Positions 19,501 to 28,774 are shown, counted from the stretch's first letter. The stretch is 64,000 nt of DNA from Pedobacter suwonensis (GCF_900111825.1 NZ_FOJM01000008.1:1-64000), one strand, 5' to 3'. A program made the numbers and translations. The notes: generated by a model from the sequence alone, not told the origin.

Positions 19501-19540
19501 GTCATTTCGAGCGGAGTGCCCGGGAGTTGGGAAATCTCTT
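19501..19540. repeat. Half copy of repeat subfamily C
   Basis: GTCATTTCGAGCGGAGTGC followed by GAAATCTCTT matches the left half of the element at 1225-1314. No matching right end follows; instead a subfamily B element starts at 19586. The gap 19343-19687 otherwise holds only the promoter of the upstream operon. Confidence 0.65.
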
Positions 19541-19585
19541 AAGGATACTTTTATGCTTACCATTAATAAGCTCCAATAAAAAGCC

Positions 19586-19671
19586 CGTCAATTGCGAGGC
19601 ACGAAGCAATCCTAAAGCGCACGCTGGCAGCTATAGTAAGATTGCTTCGTCGTTCCTCCTCACAATGACGA
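19586..19671. repeat. Dispersed palindromic repeat, subfamily B
   Basis: It starts CGTCAATTGCGAGGC and ends CACAATGACGA. The interior GCACGAAGCAATCCTAAAGC ... AAGATTGCTTCGTCG matches the element at 553-650. GAAGCAATC and GATTGCTTC are perfect inverted repeats. Confidence 0.75.
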
Positions 19672-19687
19672 CCAAAAAAATGAAAAT

Positions 19688-22072
19688 CTACTTCTTTAAT
19701 GTATTCTCGTACAATTTAAATATCCTTTTATATTCATCTGTCCAGCTGCTTGGCTCAACAAAACCATGGTCTTCTACCGGATAAACCGCAAGTTCCCAGT
19801 TATTTTTACCCAATTCGATAAAACGTTGCGTTAGGCGTACAATGTCCTGAAAGTGTACATTTACATCAACCATACCATGTGCCATTAATAAATTGCCTTT
19901 TAATTTATCGGCGAAGTAAATCGGAGAACTTCTTTTATAGGCAATTGGGTCGTTAAATGGTTCGTTTAAAATATTCGATGTATAGCCGTGATTATAGTGT
20001 GTCCAATCGGTAACTGAACGCAAAGCCGCGCCGCTGGCAAAAACATCTGGTTCGTTAAACATGGCCATCAACGTGATAAAACCGCCGTACGATCCCCCAT
20101 ATAAGCCTACATGCTTTGGATTAACACTGTATTTTTCGACCAAAAATTTAACTCCGTCTGCCTGATCGGTTAAATCTTTTCCACCCATATGGCGGTAAAT
20201 ACCGGTACGGTGATCGCGACCATAGCCCGAACTCCCGGTATAATCAATATCGATTACGGTGTAACCATTATCAGCCAGTAAATTATTGAACATAAACTCA
20301 CGGAAGTAGGTACTCCAACCAAAGTGTACATTTTGTAAATAACCGGCACCGTGAACAAAAACCACAGCAGGGTGGTTAGGATGTGGATTTTCTGATTTAT
20401 AGACCCTTGCATATACATCAGCGCCATAACGGTTTTTAAAAGAAACCATATCTGGCTGGCGCCACTTGTAGGAATTAAATTCAGCAGAAGTAGACTGGGT
20501 AATTTTTACGGCTTTAGCACCAACTTTATTGGGCTGAAGGTATAATTCTCCGGGTTTATCGATAAAAGAATAATTAATGGCGAGGTACTTTTCATCAGGA
20601 GAAAGGGTAATGTCGTTTAAGCCCTTCATCGTGGTAATCTGTACAAGTTTACCACCATTTACACCGATTTTAAAGAAATTGGTAATACCAGGGTGCTCTT
20701 TATTCGCTTTAATATAAAACGTATTTCTATCTTTTGATAACTGTACCGATTGTACTTCCCATTTGCCAGAAGTAAGCTGCTTTTTATCTCCGGTATTTAC
20801 ATTGGCTACGTAAAGGTGTGAATACCCCGTTGCTTCGCTCTGATAATAAAAACGGTTGTTATCTATCCATCCGGTATTGCCCTGATAAAAGCCACTAATG
20901 CCTGGTCCACCAATCCAGGCTTCGTCACGTTGACGGTCTATTAAGGAAAAAACCCCGGTTAGGGCATCCAGTTTTAAAATCCAGCGGTCTTTGTTGTCGG
21001 TTGAAGTGGCCACTACCATCGCCGTCGTTCCGTTATCGTTCCAAAACGGCCCAAAGAAATTTACAGGACGATCAGCATTTTTCTTTTTTAAGGTATCCAG
21101 TTCTTTCGGATAATCTTTCAGGTAATCAGGTAAATCTTTTATTCCCGGAATGGTTGAAGTTTGGATGGTATATACTGTATCCCGCTGCGTATCATAAATA
21201 AACCCCTGTGAGATATTTTCGTTTTCTCCAACTTTGGTTCTTCCCGGAATATCTTCAGTATAGCCTGAGGAAGTGATATAATTTGGAACAATGGTATTGT
21301 GGTTGTTCTGTGCAGGTGTGGTTAATTTATAAGTGATAAAATGCCCATCCGGACTAATCACCACACCATTTAAAAACTTATCTTCGGTATAAAGTTCCTT
21401 TAACGGTTTTGTATCTGAAGCAGTACCTCCAAAGCGGCCTCTTCCTCCACGGGAACCATTTTTGGTTTCGGCATTTCGTTTTTTTATAATATCAAAAAGT
21501 TCTGTCTGTTGTGCTTTTAGCCACTTATCCTGTTCGGTAGTTGCTTTGCTTTCTGCTCTTCCGGCTTTTTTGCCTTTAACAAAATTAGTGAGCTGTTTAG
21601 TCTCTGCTGATTTTAAATCTAGCATGAATAGATTATCACCCAGTTGATAAACGATGTTGCCGTTGGTCAAAAAAACCGGACTGCTTTCCCTTTCCTGCGT
21701 GCTGGTTAATCGGGTTTCCTTATTCGTCTTAAAGTTTTGTAAATAAATGTCCCCGCTTTTTTCGACCAAACCAAGGGAACGATCGTTATTATAAACGTAA
21801 TTTAAACTTAATAATTTTTCATCTTCTTTTTCTACGGCTTTAACGGGTTTGGCAGCTGTTGCTGAAACCTTAAATAATTCTTCTTTGGCTTTATTTTCAG
21901 GGTTCCAGTTAAAATAAAGGGTTTTGCCGTCTGCAGTCCAGCGAAAATTATTTGGCGAAATACCCATCCATTTGGGGTCGCGCATAATTTTTTCGACAGT
22001 TAAGGGTGCCAGTTGTTGCGCAAAAGCATATTCTCCTGTGCAAAGCAAAAGGAAAAGTAAATATTTCTTCAT
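19688..22072 (-). CDS. Exported S9-family prolyl oligopeptidase-type peptidase
   Basis: A 794-residue protein with a signal peptide (MKKYLLFLLLCTGEYAFAQ), an N-terminal beta-propeller (about 30-520) with Tyr/Trp-rich blades, and a C-terminal alpha/beta hydrolase. The catalytic triad can be assigned: Ser661 in YGGSYGG, Asp736 in GMVDVNV and His769 in EDHGF. The pattern matches DPP4/acylaminoacyl-peptidase-like enzymes that trim peptides in the periplasm. Start at 22072 because the seven codons before it precede the signal peptide. It is monocistronic. Confidence 0.9.
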   Translation of the reverse strand: MKKYLLFLLLCTGEYAFAQQLAPLTVEKIMRDPKWMGISPNNFRWTADGKTLYFNWNPENKAKEELFKVSATAAKPVKAVEKEDEKLLSLNYVYNNDRSLGLVEKSGDIYLQNFKTNKETRLTSTQERESSPVFLTNGNIVYQLGDNLFMLDLKSAETKQLTNFVKGKKAGRAESKATTEQDKWLKAQQTELFDIIKKRNAETKNGSRGGRGRFGGTASDTKPLKELYTEDKFLNGVVISPDGHFITYKLTTPAQNNHNTIVPNYITSSGYTEDIPGRTKVGENENISQGFIYDTQRDTVYTIQTSTIPGIKDLPDYLKDYPKELDTLKKKNADRPVNFFGPFWNDNGTTAMVVATSTDNKDRWILKLDALTGVFSLIDRQRDEAWIGGPGISGFYQGNTGWIDNNRFYYQSEATGYSHLYVANVNTGDKKQLTSGKWEVQSVQLSKDRNTFYIKANKEHPGITNFFKIGVNGGKLVQITTMKGLNDITLSPDEKYLAINYSFIDKPGELYLQPNKVGAKAVKITQSTSAEFNSYKWRQPDMVSFKNRYGADVYARVYKSENPHPNHPAVVFVHGAGYLQNVHFGWSTYFREFMFNNLLADNGYTVIDIDYTGSSGYGRDHRTGIYRHMGGKDLTDQADGVKFLVEKYSVNPKHVGLYGGSYGGFITLMAMFNEPDVFASGAALRSVTDWTHYNHGYTSNILNEPFNDPIAYKRSSPIYFADKLKGNLLMAHGMVDVNVHFQDIVRLTQRFIELGKNNWELAVYPVEDHGFVEPSSWTDEYKRIFKLYENTLKK

Positions 22073-22226
22073 GAATTTTAGGTTTGGATGCAATTTAGGT
22101 AAAGCACAAACTAATTTTAGAAGGAAATGGAAATGTTACAACGCCTCAGTCTTATCAGTTAACCCAAGATAAAAAAGATAAGCACAGATGAAATCTGAAA
22201 TTATATCCTTAATCTGTTGATAATCA

Positions 22227-23402
22227 TTAACGGATTACCCTACCGGTTTTATCTATATTCACAACATCGAAAGGCTTTAAGTATTCGTTTATGATTACTG
22301 CAAATTCCCGTCTGGTTAACACCTTTTTTAGGTCGTATTTAGAACTAAACTTATAATTTTTATTCCACCTTTTTTGTAATTCCGCTTTGGTAGCTTCAAC
22401 TGATTTATTGCCCACATAACAAACCAGTGAAATGGTATTTTCTAAATTGATGGGGATATGTTGATGATCGTCGAACCAGATCTGGGCTTTATAATAATAA
22501 TCTTTGATCGGTTGCTTAATCTCATCATACGTCACCAGTTCTTCAGGATTAAAATAGGCTTTTTTCTGTTTTATTTCGGCTTTAATGATGCCTGTTACAC
22601 CAACTTTTTGAATGGCCAACCAATTAGAATCCACGGGTTTTATATCTTCAAAGGGCATTAATGCATGTTTGTAGGCCAATAATTCACCCTGTATGCTTTT
22701 TAAGTTTGAAAGGCTGGTTTTGGTGTTAAAAAATGCAGCATAAGCAGCTGTCGCCCCGGCTGCTCGTCCAATTTCAAACTGATCTTTATCAATGTAAAGC
22801 AAATTTTCCTCATCTGGGATCAATAAACTGTACAATGACAGGAAGCTTGCTCCTGCTGAGGCGACGCTTGTTACCGTCGTGCGGTAAATATTTTCGGTAT
22901 AATTTAAAGTACTTGAAGAAGCCGGATTTAACGAAGCAATTTTCAATGCGCCCATCAACTTGTCCGGATTGTCTGCCAATACCAGGATCCTGGCTTTAAT
23001 AGTTTTATCTTTGGCCAGTTTTATCTCCCAGCCATTTCCTGAACGTTTAATTTCGGTATAAGGGGTATTATTGATCACATTCAATAGCAGGGTGCTATCA
23101 ACCGTTACTTTTAACGGCTTTTTTCTATCTGGTTTTGGTTTGGCAATGTTTAAGCTGTTTGCATTTTCGGTTTCACGCTTTAAAAAGTCCTGATAAAAAA
23201 CTTTGTGGGTAGCGGTTATTTTATCTAGATCCAGCTGTTCTTTTTGGGTGAGCAGGATGGTTTTTACGCCAGATTTAAAGGATTGAAAAGATGCGGTATA
23301 AGCAGCATCACCGCTGCCGATCACTAGCACATCTGTTTTTAAGGTTTGGGCATGGATAACCAGGGGAATGATGAATGCGAAAACAAAAAACAGTCTTTTC
23401 AT
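22227..23402 (-). CDS. Exported FAD-dinucleotide-fold protein, divergent
   Basis: A 391-residue protein with a signal peptide (MKRLFFVFAFIIPLVIHAQ), then a Rossmann-like start DVLVIGSGDAAYTASFQ in place of the classical GxGxxG. Near the C-terminal half IGRAAGATAAYAAFF resembles the end of FAD-dependent oxidoreductases, and the last about 40 residues (LTRREFAVIINEYLKPFD) resemble an S-layer-homology-like tail seen in Bacteroidota oxidoreductases often labelled xanthan lyase. The glycine motif is weak, so the protein may not bind FAD. Function not assignable. Confidence 0.6.
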   Translation of the reverse strand: MKRLFFVFAFIIPLVIHAQTLKTDVLVIGSGDAAYTASFQSFKSGVKTILLTQKEQLDLDKITATHKVFYQDFLKRETENANSLNIAKPKPDRKKPLKVTVDSTLLLNVINNTPYTEIKRSGNGWEIKLAKDKTIKARILVLADNPDKLMGALKIASLNPASSSTLNYTENIYRTTVTSVASAGASFLSLYSLLIPDEENLLYIDKDQFEIGRAAGATAAYAAFFNTKTSLSNLKSIQGELLAYKHALMPFEDIKPVDSNWLAIQKVGVTGIIKAEIKQKKAYFNPEELVTYDEIKQPIKDYYYKAQIWFDDHQHIPINLENTISLVCYVGNKSVEATKAELQKRWNKNYKFSSKYDLKKVLTRREFAVIINEYLKPFDVVNIDKTGRVIR

Positions 23403-23534
23403 CTTTTATTATTAAAATTTGCTGCAATATGCTTTAAATGAATGAAATTTTAATGAAATGGAAGCATTTTAACTAAATTTAAATGGAAATTTCTGTAAAC
23501 CGATTTGAGGTAAAAGACAGCAACTGTCAGAATT

Positions 23535-24932
23535 ATGGAACAAGAGATCAAATCAGTTTTCGATTTACAGCAAAAGCATAAATTCAGTTTACGTAAAACA
23601 GACGCAAGAACGCGGATCGGCAAGTTAAAATTATTAAAACAAGCCTTAGTTAACGCTGAAGAGGTCATATTTAACGCGTTGGAAAAGGACCTGCGTAAAA
23701 ACCGTTTCGAAACTGCAGTAACTGAACTTTATTTTACCTATGCAGAAATAGATCATGCCATCAAACAAATAAAGGCTTGGATGAGGCCTAAATCTGCTGG
23801 CAGAACCATGAGTAACCTGTTTGCCGGCAATAAAATATATTACGAACCCAAGGGTGTTTGTTTGATCATTGCACCATGGAATTACCCTTTGCAATTAATC
23901 ATGAGTCCGTTGGTTTCGGCAATAGCAGCGGGAAATTGTGCCGTACTGAAACCGTCTGAATTAAGCGAAGCAACGGCAGGTGTAATCAGTAAATTAATTG
24001 CAGCAACCTTTGAACCAAGAGAAATCGCCTGTTTTGAAGGCGATGCTGATGTTTCTACCGCGCTGTTGAAACTTCCGTTTGACCACATCTTTTTTACCGG
24101 AAGTACGGCCATTGGCAAAGTAGTGATGGAAGCTGCAGCGAAAAACCTGACTTCGGTTACCTTGGAACTTGGGGGGAAATCGCCTGCTATTGTAGACGGA
24201 ACCGCTGATATTAAAAAGGCTGCAGAAAAAATCGCCTGGGGCAAACTGGTCAATGCCGGGCAGACCTGTATTGCCCCAGATTATGTGGTGATTGAAGAAA
24301 ACAGGCTAAATGACTTTGTAGAACATTATAAAAATACCGTTCAGAATTTGTTTTTTGAAGATGGAAGAATCAATAAAAAAGATTATGCCAAAATCATCAA
24401 TGGTAAGCATTTTAGCCGGTTGAATAATTTAAAAGAACAGGCAATTGCTGATGGAGCACGATTGGCTTTTGGTGGCGAAATAGACGAAAAGAGCCAGACT
24501 ATGCTGCCCACGCTGTTAACTTCGGTAAACGCAAAAAGTACCATTATGCAGGAAGAGATATTCGGACCCGTTTTGCCTGTGATCACTTTTAAAAATTTGC
24601 AGGAGGCTATTGATTTAGTCAATAGCAAAAGCAAACCACTGGCGCTTTATATCTTTTCGGATAAAAAACAAAATCAGGATAAGATTATTAAGGAGACCAG
24701 TGCCGGCGGAACCTGCGTAAATGATGTGTTGGTGCATATCAGCAATCCGAATTTGCCTTTTGGAGGTGTTAATAGCAGTGGGATGGGAAGTTGTCATGGT
24801 ATTTTCGGGTTTAAAACCTTTTCGCACGAAAGGGCAGTGGTTTTTCAATCAAAATTTGGTGTAACCAAGATGGTTTATCCTCCTTATGGCAAAAAAATGG
24901 GTTTGTTGAAATGGCTGAAGAAATTGATGTAG
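23535..24932 (+). CDS. Aldehyde dehydrogenase (NAD(P)-dependent, class 3-like)
   Basis: A 465-residue cytosolic enzyme that oxidises aldehydes to acids. The N-terminus lacks the extension of class 1/2 enzymes, as in class 3. Visible: IIAPWNYP near 111-118, FTGSTAIGK near 187-195, catalytic Glu211 in LELGGKSP, catalytic Cys245 in AGQTC, and EEIFGPVLPV near 338. The substrate cannot be told. It stands alone, divergent from the FAD-like gene. Confidence 0.93.
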   Translation: MEQEIKSVFDLQQKHKFSLRKTDARTRIGKLKLLKQALVNAEEVIFNALEKDLRKNRFETAVTELYFTYAEIDHAIKQIKAWMRPKSAGRTMSNLFAGNKIYYEPKGVCLIIAPWNYPLQLIMSPLVSAIAAGNCAVLKPSELSEATAGVISKLIAATFEPREIACFEGDADVSTALLKLPFDHIFFTGSTAIGKVVMEAAAKNLTSVTLELGGKSPAIVDGTADIKKAAEKIAWGKLVNAGQTCIAPDYVVIEENRLNDFVEHYKNTVQNLFFEDGRINKKDYAKIINGKHFSRLNNLKEQAIADGARLAFGGEIDEKSQTMLPTLLTSVNAKSTIMQEEIFGPVLPVITFKNLQEAIDLVNSKSKPLALYIFSDKKQNQDKIIKETSAGGTCVNDVLVHISNPNLPFGGVNSSGMGSCHGIFGFKTFSHERAVVFQSKFGVTKMVYPPYGKKMGLLKWLKKLM

Positions 24933-25057
24933 ATCCCGGATCTGAGAAGATGGATGTGGATTTATTGTTTAATATGCTCCCAGCTTCGTGTCCTTTGTGC
25001 CTTCCTCTCTGTGATCTTTGCGGTTAAAAATTCGAAAATTCTCCTTATTTTGGTTCT

Positions 25058-25582
25058 ATGGATTTAGAACAGCTTAAATACCCTATTGGTCAGTTTGTTA
25101 TGCCTGATATCTTTGATCAAAAACAGATTGATGCCTGGATTTCTGATATAGAGGCATTACCGGGCCAAATTAAAAAGACTACAGAGAATCTAACTGATGA
25201 AGAACTGGATCAGACCTATCGTCCCGGAGGCTGGACATTGAGGCAGGTTGTTCATCATGTTCCGGATAGCCATATTAATGCCTATATCCGTTTTAAACAG
25301 GCCATTACGGAGGATGTGCCGGTAATCAGGCCGTATTTTGAGGAACGCTGGGCAGAAACCGAGGAGGCCAGAAGTGGTGATATTAAATTGTCTATTGAGC
25401 TGTTAACGGGTTTACACCAGCGTTGGGTTGCTTTTTTAAAAACATTGAAAATCGAGGATTACCAAAGGAAATATATTCATCCGGCTCAAAATAAAGAACT
25501 TACTTTGGCCAATATGCTGGGCATGTACGCCTGGCACGGAAAACATCACCTTGCACACCTCACCAATACCATAAACAAATGA
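25058..25582 (+). CDS. YfiT-like DinB-superfamily putative metal-dependent hydrolase
   Basis: A 174-residue four-helix protein of the DinB/YfiT superfamily. Metal-binding His are seen in VVHHVPDSH (about 66-74) and in AWHGKHHLAH near the C-terminus. YfiT-type members are described as putative thiol (bacillithiol) S-transferases or metal hydrolases. The start is preceded by a short leader. The stop overlaps the next gene by 4 nt. Confidence 0.85.
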   Translation: MDLEQLKYPIGQFVMPDIFDQKQIDAWISDIEALPGQIKKTTENLTDEELDQTYRPGGWTLRQVVHHVPDSHINAYIRFKQAITEDVPVIRPYFEERWAETEEARSGDIKLSIELLTGLHQRWVAFLKTLKIEDYQRKYIHPAQNKELTLANMLGMYAWHGKHHLAHLTNTINK

Positions 25583-26055
25583 AAAGAATCTATTTATATG
25601 CCCTGATTTTAATTCTTGCCGGTTTTTATAGTAATGTTAAAGCACAAAAAAATCCATCAAAAACCTTTTCATTTGTATTGGGCTCATGGGAAATGCAAAC
25701 GTCCAAAGGTAAAGTTGTGGAACAATGGGAGCAGGGTGCTGGTAAAATACTGAAAGGAAAGAGTTACCGTGTCAAGGCAAACGGAGATAGCGTACTTACT
25801 GAAACATTGCAGATCAGAAAAGTAGGAAAAGACGTTTTATATTGTTCAACTGTTGTTAACCAGAACGAAGGTAAAGAAGTTTGTTTTAAGCTTATTTCCG
25901 CAAAGGATCAGATTTATATTTTCGAAAATGCGGCTCATGATTTTCCGCAGAGAATTGTTTACCAAAACGTAGGCAGAAATGAAATGCTCGCTTGGATTGA
26001 AGGTGAATTGAATGGCAAAAGCCGAAAATCAGAGTTTAGGTATAAGCGGCAATAG
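25579..26055 (+). CDS. Exported DUF6265-family protein
   Basis: A 158-residue protein with a signal peptide (MKRIYLYALILILAGFYSNVKAQ). The mature part has the lipocalin-like pattern of DUF6265: FVLGSWEM, EQWEQGAGKILKGKS, FENAAHDFPQRIVY. Function unknown. It is coupled to the YfiT-like gene by an ATGA overlap. Confidence 0.75.
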   Translation: MKRIYLYALILILAGFYSNVKAQKNPSKTFSFVLGSWEMQTSKGKVVEQWEQGAGKILKGKSYRVKANGDSVLTETLQIRKVGKDVLYCSTVVNQNEGKEVCFKLISAKDQIYIFENAAHDFPQRIVYQNVGRNEMLAWIEGELNGKSRKSEFRYKRQ

Positions 26056-26061
26056 ACGATT

Positions 26062-26187
26062 CGTCATGCTGAATTTATTTCAGCATCTTTTTAGCATGAA
26101 AGAACCTGAAATAAATTACCTTCGGTGAGCTCGCTTAAGGCTCGGTTTACTGCGTACCTTTCCGCTTCGCTACAGGTCAGGGTGACG
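26062..26187. repeat. Subfamily A repeat with internal insertion
   Basis: It starts CGTCATGCTGAATTTATTTC and ends CAGGGTGACG like the element at 375-440, but the second hairpin is split: ACCTGAAATAAATT is followed by about 60 extra bases (CTTCGGTGAGCTCGCTTAAG...CGCTTCGCTACAGG) before the closing TCAGGGTGACG. The whole is 126 bp instead of 66. Confidence 0.65.
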
Positions 26188-26216
26188 ACCACGTTAAAAA
26201 AGAGAATAATATTTAA

Positions 26217-26936
26217 CTACATCAAAATCAACATGGCTGCGCTCATGGCAATCATAATCGCGTCTTCAACAATGGTTACGGTACTCATGGGTAAGTTAAA
26301 CACTGCCCCTAAACAAGCACATCGAATTTTCTTTTTATTTAAAACGCTTTCCAGAACCCCAAGAATACTTACCGTCATGACAATCAGCGTAACCCAATTA
26401 ACCACAACTGGTGAAAGGTTTAAAGCAAAAGAAAGCCCTAATCCGAGTTCAATAAAAGCATAAATATATCCCCATGCACCAAATTTTTTAGCCACGATAT
26501 CGTACATGGCATAACTTTCTGCAAAGGCTTTTAAGTTCAGCATTTTAAAGAAAGAAAATGTCAGGAAGAAACCCGTCATAAAAATGCGCATAAACAACAT
26601 AAAATTGATCGCATTATCCTGCCACGAAACCACTAATGAAATTGCGGTAACATATCCAAAAATCAATAAAATGGGCTTGTAGGTTTCAGCCCATGATCTG
26701 GCTTCCTCAACCATTTCGTTATGTGAAACTGGCGAGATCTGGTATTTGCTTTCGCTACCACCTAAAGCCTGTTGGAGCGTATCTAAGCCGATGTGCTTAT
26801 CCATGCTAATGGTAGCAGAATGGTTATCTTTTGAAACTTCTACAGCAGTTATTTCTGGTAAAACAAGCAGATTACTTTTAACTTTATTTTCGCAACTGCT
26901 ACAGGTCATTCCTGTGAGTTGATAGGTATGTGTCAT
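26217..26936 (-). CDS. HMA domain fused to MauE/DoxX-like membrane protein
   Basis: A 239-residue protein. Residues 1-70 form a heavy-metal-associated domain with GMTCSSC (metal-binding CxxC near residue 12). Four hydrophobic helices follow (about 90-110, 118-140, 165-185, 190-239 region), with the pair CACLG near 205 that is typical of MauE-like redox membrane proteins. Together this suggests a membrane protein that handles copper or thiols. It is the outermost member of a metal-linked region reaching to 32 kb. A TAAATTTG box lies at 26953-26960, 17 nt before the start. Confidence 0.82.
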   Translation of the reverse strand: MTHTYQLTGMTCSSCENKVKSNLLVLPEITAVEVSKDNHSATISMDKHIGLDTLQQALGGSESKYQISPVSHNEMVEEARSWAETYKPILLIFGYVTAISLVVSWQDNAINFMLFMRIFMTGFFLTFSFFKMLNLKAFAESYAMYDIVAKKFGAWGYIYAFIELGLGLSFALNLSPVVVNWVTLIVMTVSILGVLESVLNKKKIRCACLGAVFNLPMSTVTIVEDAIMIAMSAAMLILM

Positions 26937-26952
26937 GATGAAATTCTTTATG

Positions 26953-26960
26953 CAAATTTA
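26953..26960 (-). promoter_or_regulatory. -7 box upstream of the HMA-MauE gene
   Basis: Minus-strand TAAATTTG matches TAnnTTTG and lies 17 nt from the start codon. No TTG is at the expected upstream spacing, so this is a partial match only. Confidence 0.45.
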
Positions 26961-27040
26961 CCGCTTCTTAAGGCCAAAAGCGTTACAGAATAATCATAAA
27001 GTTTTATAAAATTTTAGCCTTTAGTCATTATGAGATAGAT

Positions 27041-27070
27041 CGTCATTTAGAGCGCAGTCGAGAAATCTCA
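27041..27070. repeat. Half copy of repeat subfamily C
   Basis: CGTCATTTAGAGCGCAGTCG followed by AGAAATCTCA corresponds to the left half of 1225-1314 and has no right end. It lies in the 316-bp gap 26937-27252, which holds no gene. Confidence 0.6.
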
Positions 27071-27209
27071 AAGTATCTTTAGTCCCTATAATGAACTGAA
27101 TGCTGAGAATAGATTATCATAATTTATTTTAACCATCAAGAAGTTAAGACATTTAAGACTTAAACTTGATTACAACAGCTAAAACAAGTTTTTTAATGGA
27201 TCAGTTTCA

Positions 27210-27248
27210 CCCTAAACCCTAAACCCTAAACCCTAAACCCTAAACCCT
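27210..27248. repeat. Telomere-like CCCTAAA tandem repeat
   Basis: Five perfect CCCTAAA heptamers (27210-27244) plus CCCT. It ends 4 bases before the stop codon of the dioxygenase gene on the minus strand, so it lies in that gene's 3' region. The unit is identical to the plant-type telomere heptamer; in a bacterium it is most simply a slippage-generated microsatellite. Confidence 0.9.
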
Positions 27249-27252
27249 GATA

Positions 27253-28077
27253 TTATCCTACGACAACCGAAGTCATGGTTAAAGAACCTCCCACTGCTTT
27301 ATCATTAAAGAAAGAAACATCTTCTTTCTCGTTTTTCAAGCCAAGGGTGTAAATAAGTGGCAGATAGTGTTCTGGGGTAGGAATGGCCAACATCGCATCT
27401 GTGCCGAGGTTACGGTAATTGATTAAAGGTTGATGATCGCCGTTCGCAATTAGATTTTTAAACTTATCGTTCATTTCTATTGCCCAATCGTAACCGCCGC
27501 CGTTAATCATTTCCCAACTGAGCATGCGCAGGTTATGGACCATGTTACCGCTGCCGATAACCAGTATGCCTTTTTTGCGGAGGGCATAAATTTCTTTGGC
27601 AATTTCGTAGTGATGGGCTGGCGATTTGGTATAATCAATGCTTAATTGTAGAACTGGGATATCAGCATTAGGGTACATGTGCCTTACAACTGTCCAGGTA
27701 CCGTGATCCAAACCCCAATCATGGTCAAGACCAACAGATGTGGAATGAATTAATTTTGGGATTTCTGCCGCCAGTTTCGGATCTCCCGGAGCGGGATATT
27801 GCACGTCGAACAGTTTCTGCGGAAAACCGCCAAAATCGTGAATGGTACCAGGGAAATCCATTGCAGTTACAAAAGTGCCATGCGTGTACCAGTGTGCCGA
27901 TACTACCAAAACTGCTTTTGGAACAGGGATATTCCTGGCCAAATCTGCCCAACTCTCACTAAACTCATTATTTTCGATGCCGTTCATTGGTGAGCCATGG
28001 CCAATAAAAAGCGTTGGCATTAAATCCGTTTGGGGCAAGCGCTGAGTAAAGTTTCTGAATTGGGATAGTGCAGACAT
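27253..28077 (-). CDS. ygiD: 4,5-DOPA extradiol dioxygenase (LigB superfamily)
   Basis: A 274-residue cytosolic metal enzyme of the YgiD/DODA group. The ligand His are visible: LFIGHGSPMN near 27, SAHWYT near 60, GLDHGTWTV near 120 and GSGNMVHNLR near 180. The group opens catecholic rings such as L-DOPA; the physiological substrate in bacteria is uncertain. Length is normal for the family. Confidence 0.9.
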   Translation of the reverse strand: MSALSQFRNFTQRLPQTDLMPTLFIGHGSPMNGIENNEFSESWADLARNIPVPKAVLVVSAHWYTHGTFVTAMDFPGTIHDFGGFPQKLFDVQYPAPGDPKLAAEIPKLIHSTSVGLDHDWGLDHGTWTVVRHMYPNADIPVLQLSIDYTKSPAHHYEIAKEIYALRKKGILVIGSGNMVHNLRMLSWEMINGGGYDWAIEMNDKFKNLIANGDHQPLINYRNLGTDAMLAIPTPEHYLPLIYTLGLKNEKEDVSFFNDKAVGGSLTMTSVVVG

Positions 28078-28096
28078 GTTATTTTATTTAAGTAAC

Positions 28097-28162
28097 CGTC
28101 ATCCTGAACTTATTTCAGGATCTATTTAAAACCAAAGATTCCGGGACAAGCCCGGAATGACG
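28097..28162. repeat. Dispersed double-hairpin repeat, subfamily A
   Basis: Begins CGTCATCCTGAAC and ends CCCGGAATGACG. Hairpin 1 is ATCCTGAA...TTCAGGAT and hairpin 2 is ATTCCGGG...CCCGGAAT. It has the same 66-bp length and plan as 375-440 but different stem bases, so the pairing is conserved rather than the sequence. Confidence 0.8.
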
Positions 28163-28171
28163 ATTTAGCAA

Positions 28172-28744
28172 TTATTTTCCCTGAACAAACTCCAGGTTTA
28201 ATTTGATGGCAACATCTTTTGCAACACCTGCACCAGTTGGGTCATATTTAATATTATAATCTAAACGGTTAATGGTTGTACTAGCGCCAAATCCAGCTTT
28301 GGTATTGCCTTGTTGATCTTTAGCTGTACCGCCATAAACAACCGCAAATTTTACATCTTTGGTTACATCGCGAATGGTTAATTTACCACTTAACTCATAA
28401 TTGTTACCGCTTAATTTTTTGAAAGAAGTGCTTTCGAATTTCATTGTTGGAAATTTCTCAGCATTAAAAAAATCATCCGTTTTTAAGTGGCCATCTCTCA
28501 TTTCTACACCAGTAGTAATGCTATTTACGTCAACCGTAAAACTGATTTTGGCGTCGGTTAAATCTGGTTTAGAAGCCCTAACCGTTCCATCGAATTTTTT
28601 AAATGAACCATCAACAAAAGAAATACCCATATGTTTAACTGAAAAGTTAACAAATGAGTGCATCGGATCGATTTTCCAACTTGTTTGCGCAAATGATGCC
28701 ACGCTGATTGAGGTAGCGATCAGAAATAAGAATAATTTTTTCAT
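28172..28744 (-). CDS. Exported YceI-family protein
   Basis: A 190-residue protein with a signal peptide (MKKLFLFLIATSISVASFAQ) and a single YceI domain, starting WKIDPMHSFVNFSVKHMGIS and ending in the usual LNLEFVQGK strand. YceI proteins form a lipocalin-like barrel that binds an isoprenoid or similar lipid in the periplasm. It is monocistronic, with TACATTTG at 28767-28774 upstream. Confidence 0.93.
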   Translation of the reverse strand: MKKLFLFLIATSISVASFAQTSWKIDPMHSFVNFSVKHMGISFVDGSFKKFDGTVRASKPDLTDAKISFTVDVNSITTGVEMRDGHLKTDDFFNAEKFPTMKFESTSFKKLSGNNYELSGKLTIRDVTKDVKFAVVYGGTAKDQQGNTKAGFGASTTINRLDYNIKYDPTGAGVAKDVAIKLNLEFVQGK

Positions 28745-28766
28745 ATTTAGTGATTTTATTTAGACG

Positions 28767-28774
28767 CAAATGTA
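28767..28774 (-). promoter_or_regulatory. -7 box of the yceI gene
   Basis: Minus-strand TACATTTG fits TAnnTTTG, 23 nt upstream of the start codon. I see no TTG at the usual distance. Confidence 0.5.

Noticed and set aside
23882..24253. 123-codon minus-strand frame inside the aldehyde dehydrogenase gene
   Set aside because: The plus-strand gene is certain and complete; the antisense frame has low-complexity Ala/Ser content.
27210..27248. True telomere or eukaryotic contamination
   Set aside because: Only 5.5 units, embedded between bacterial genes with normal flanks.
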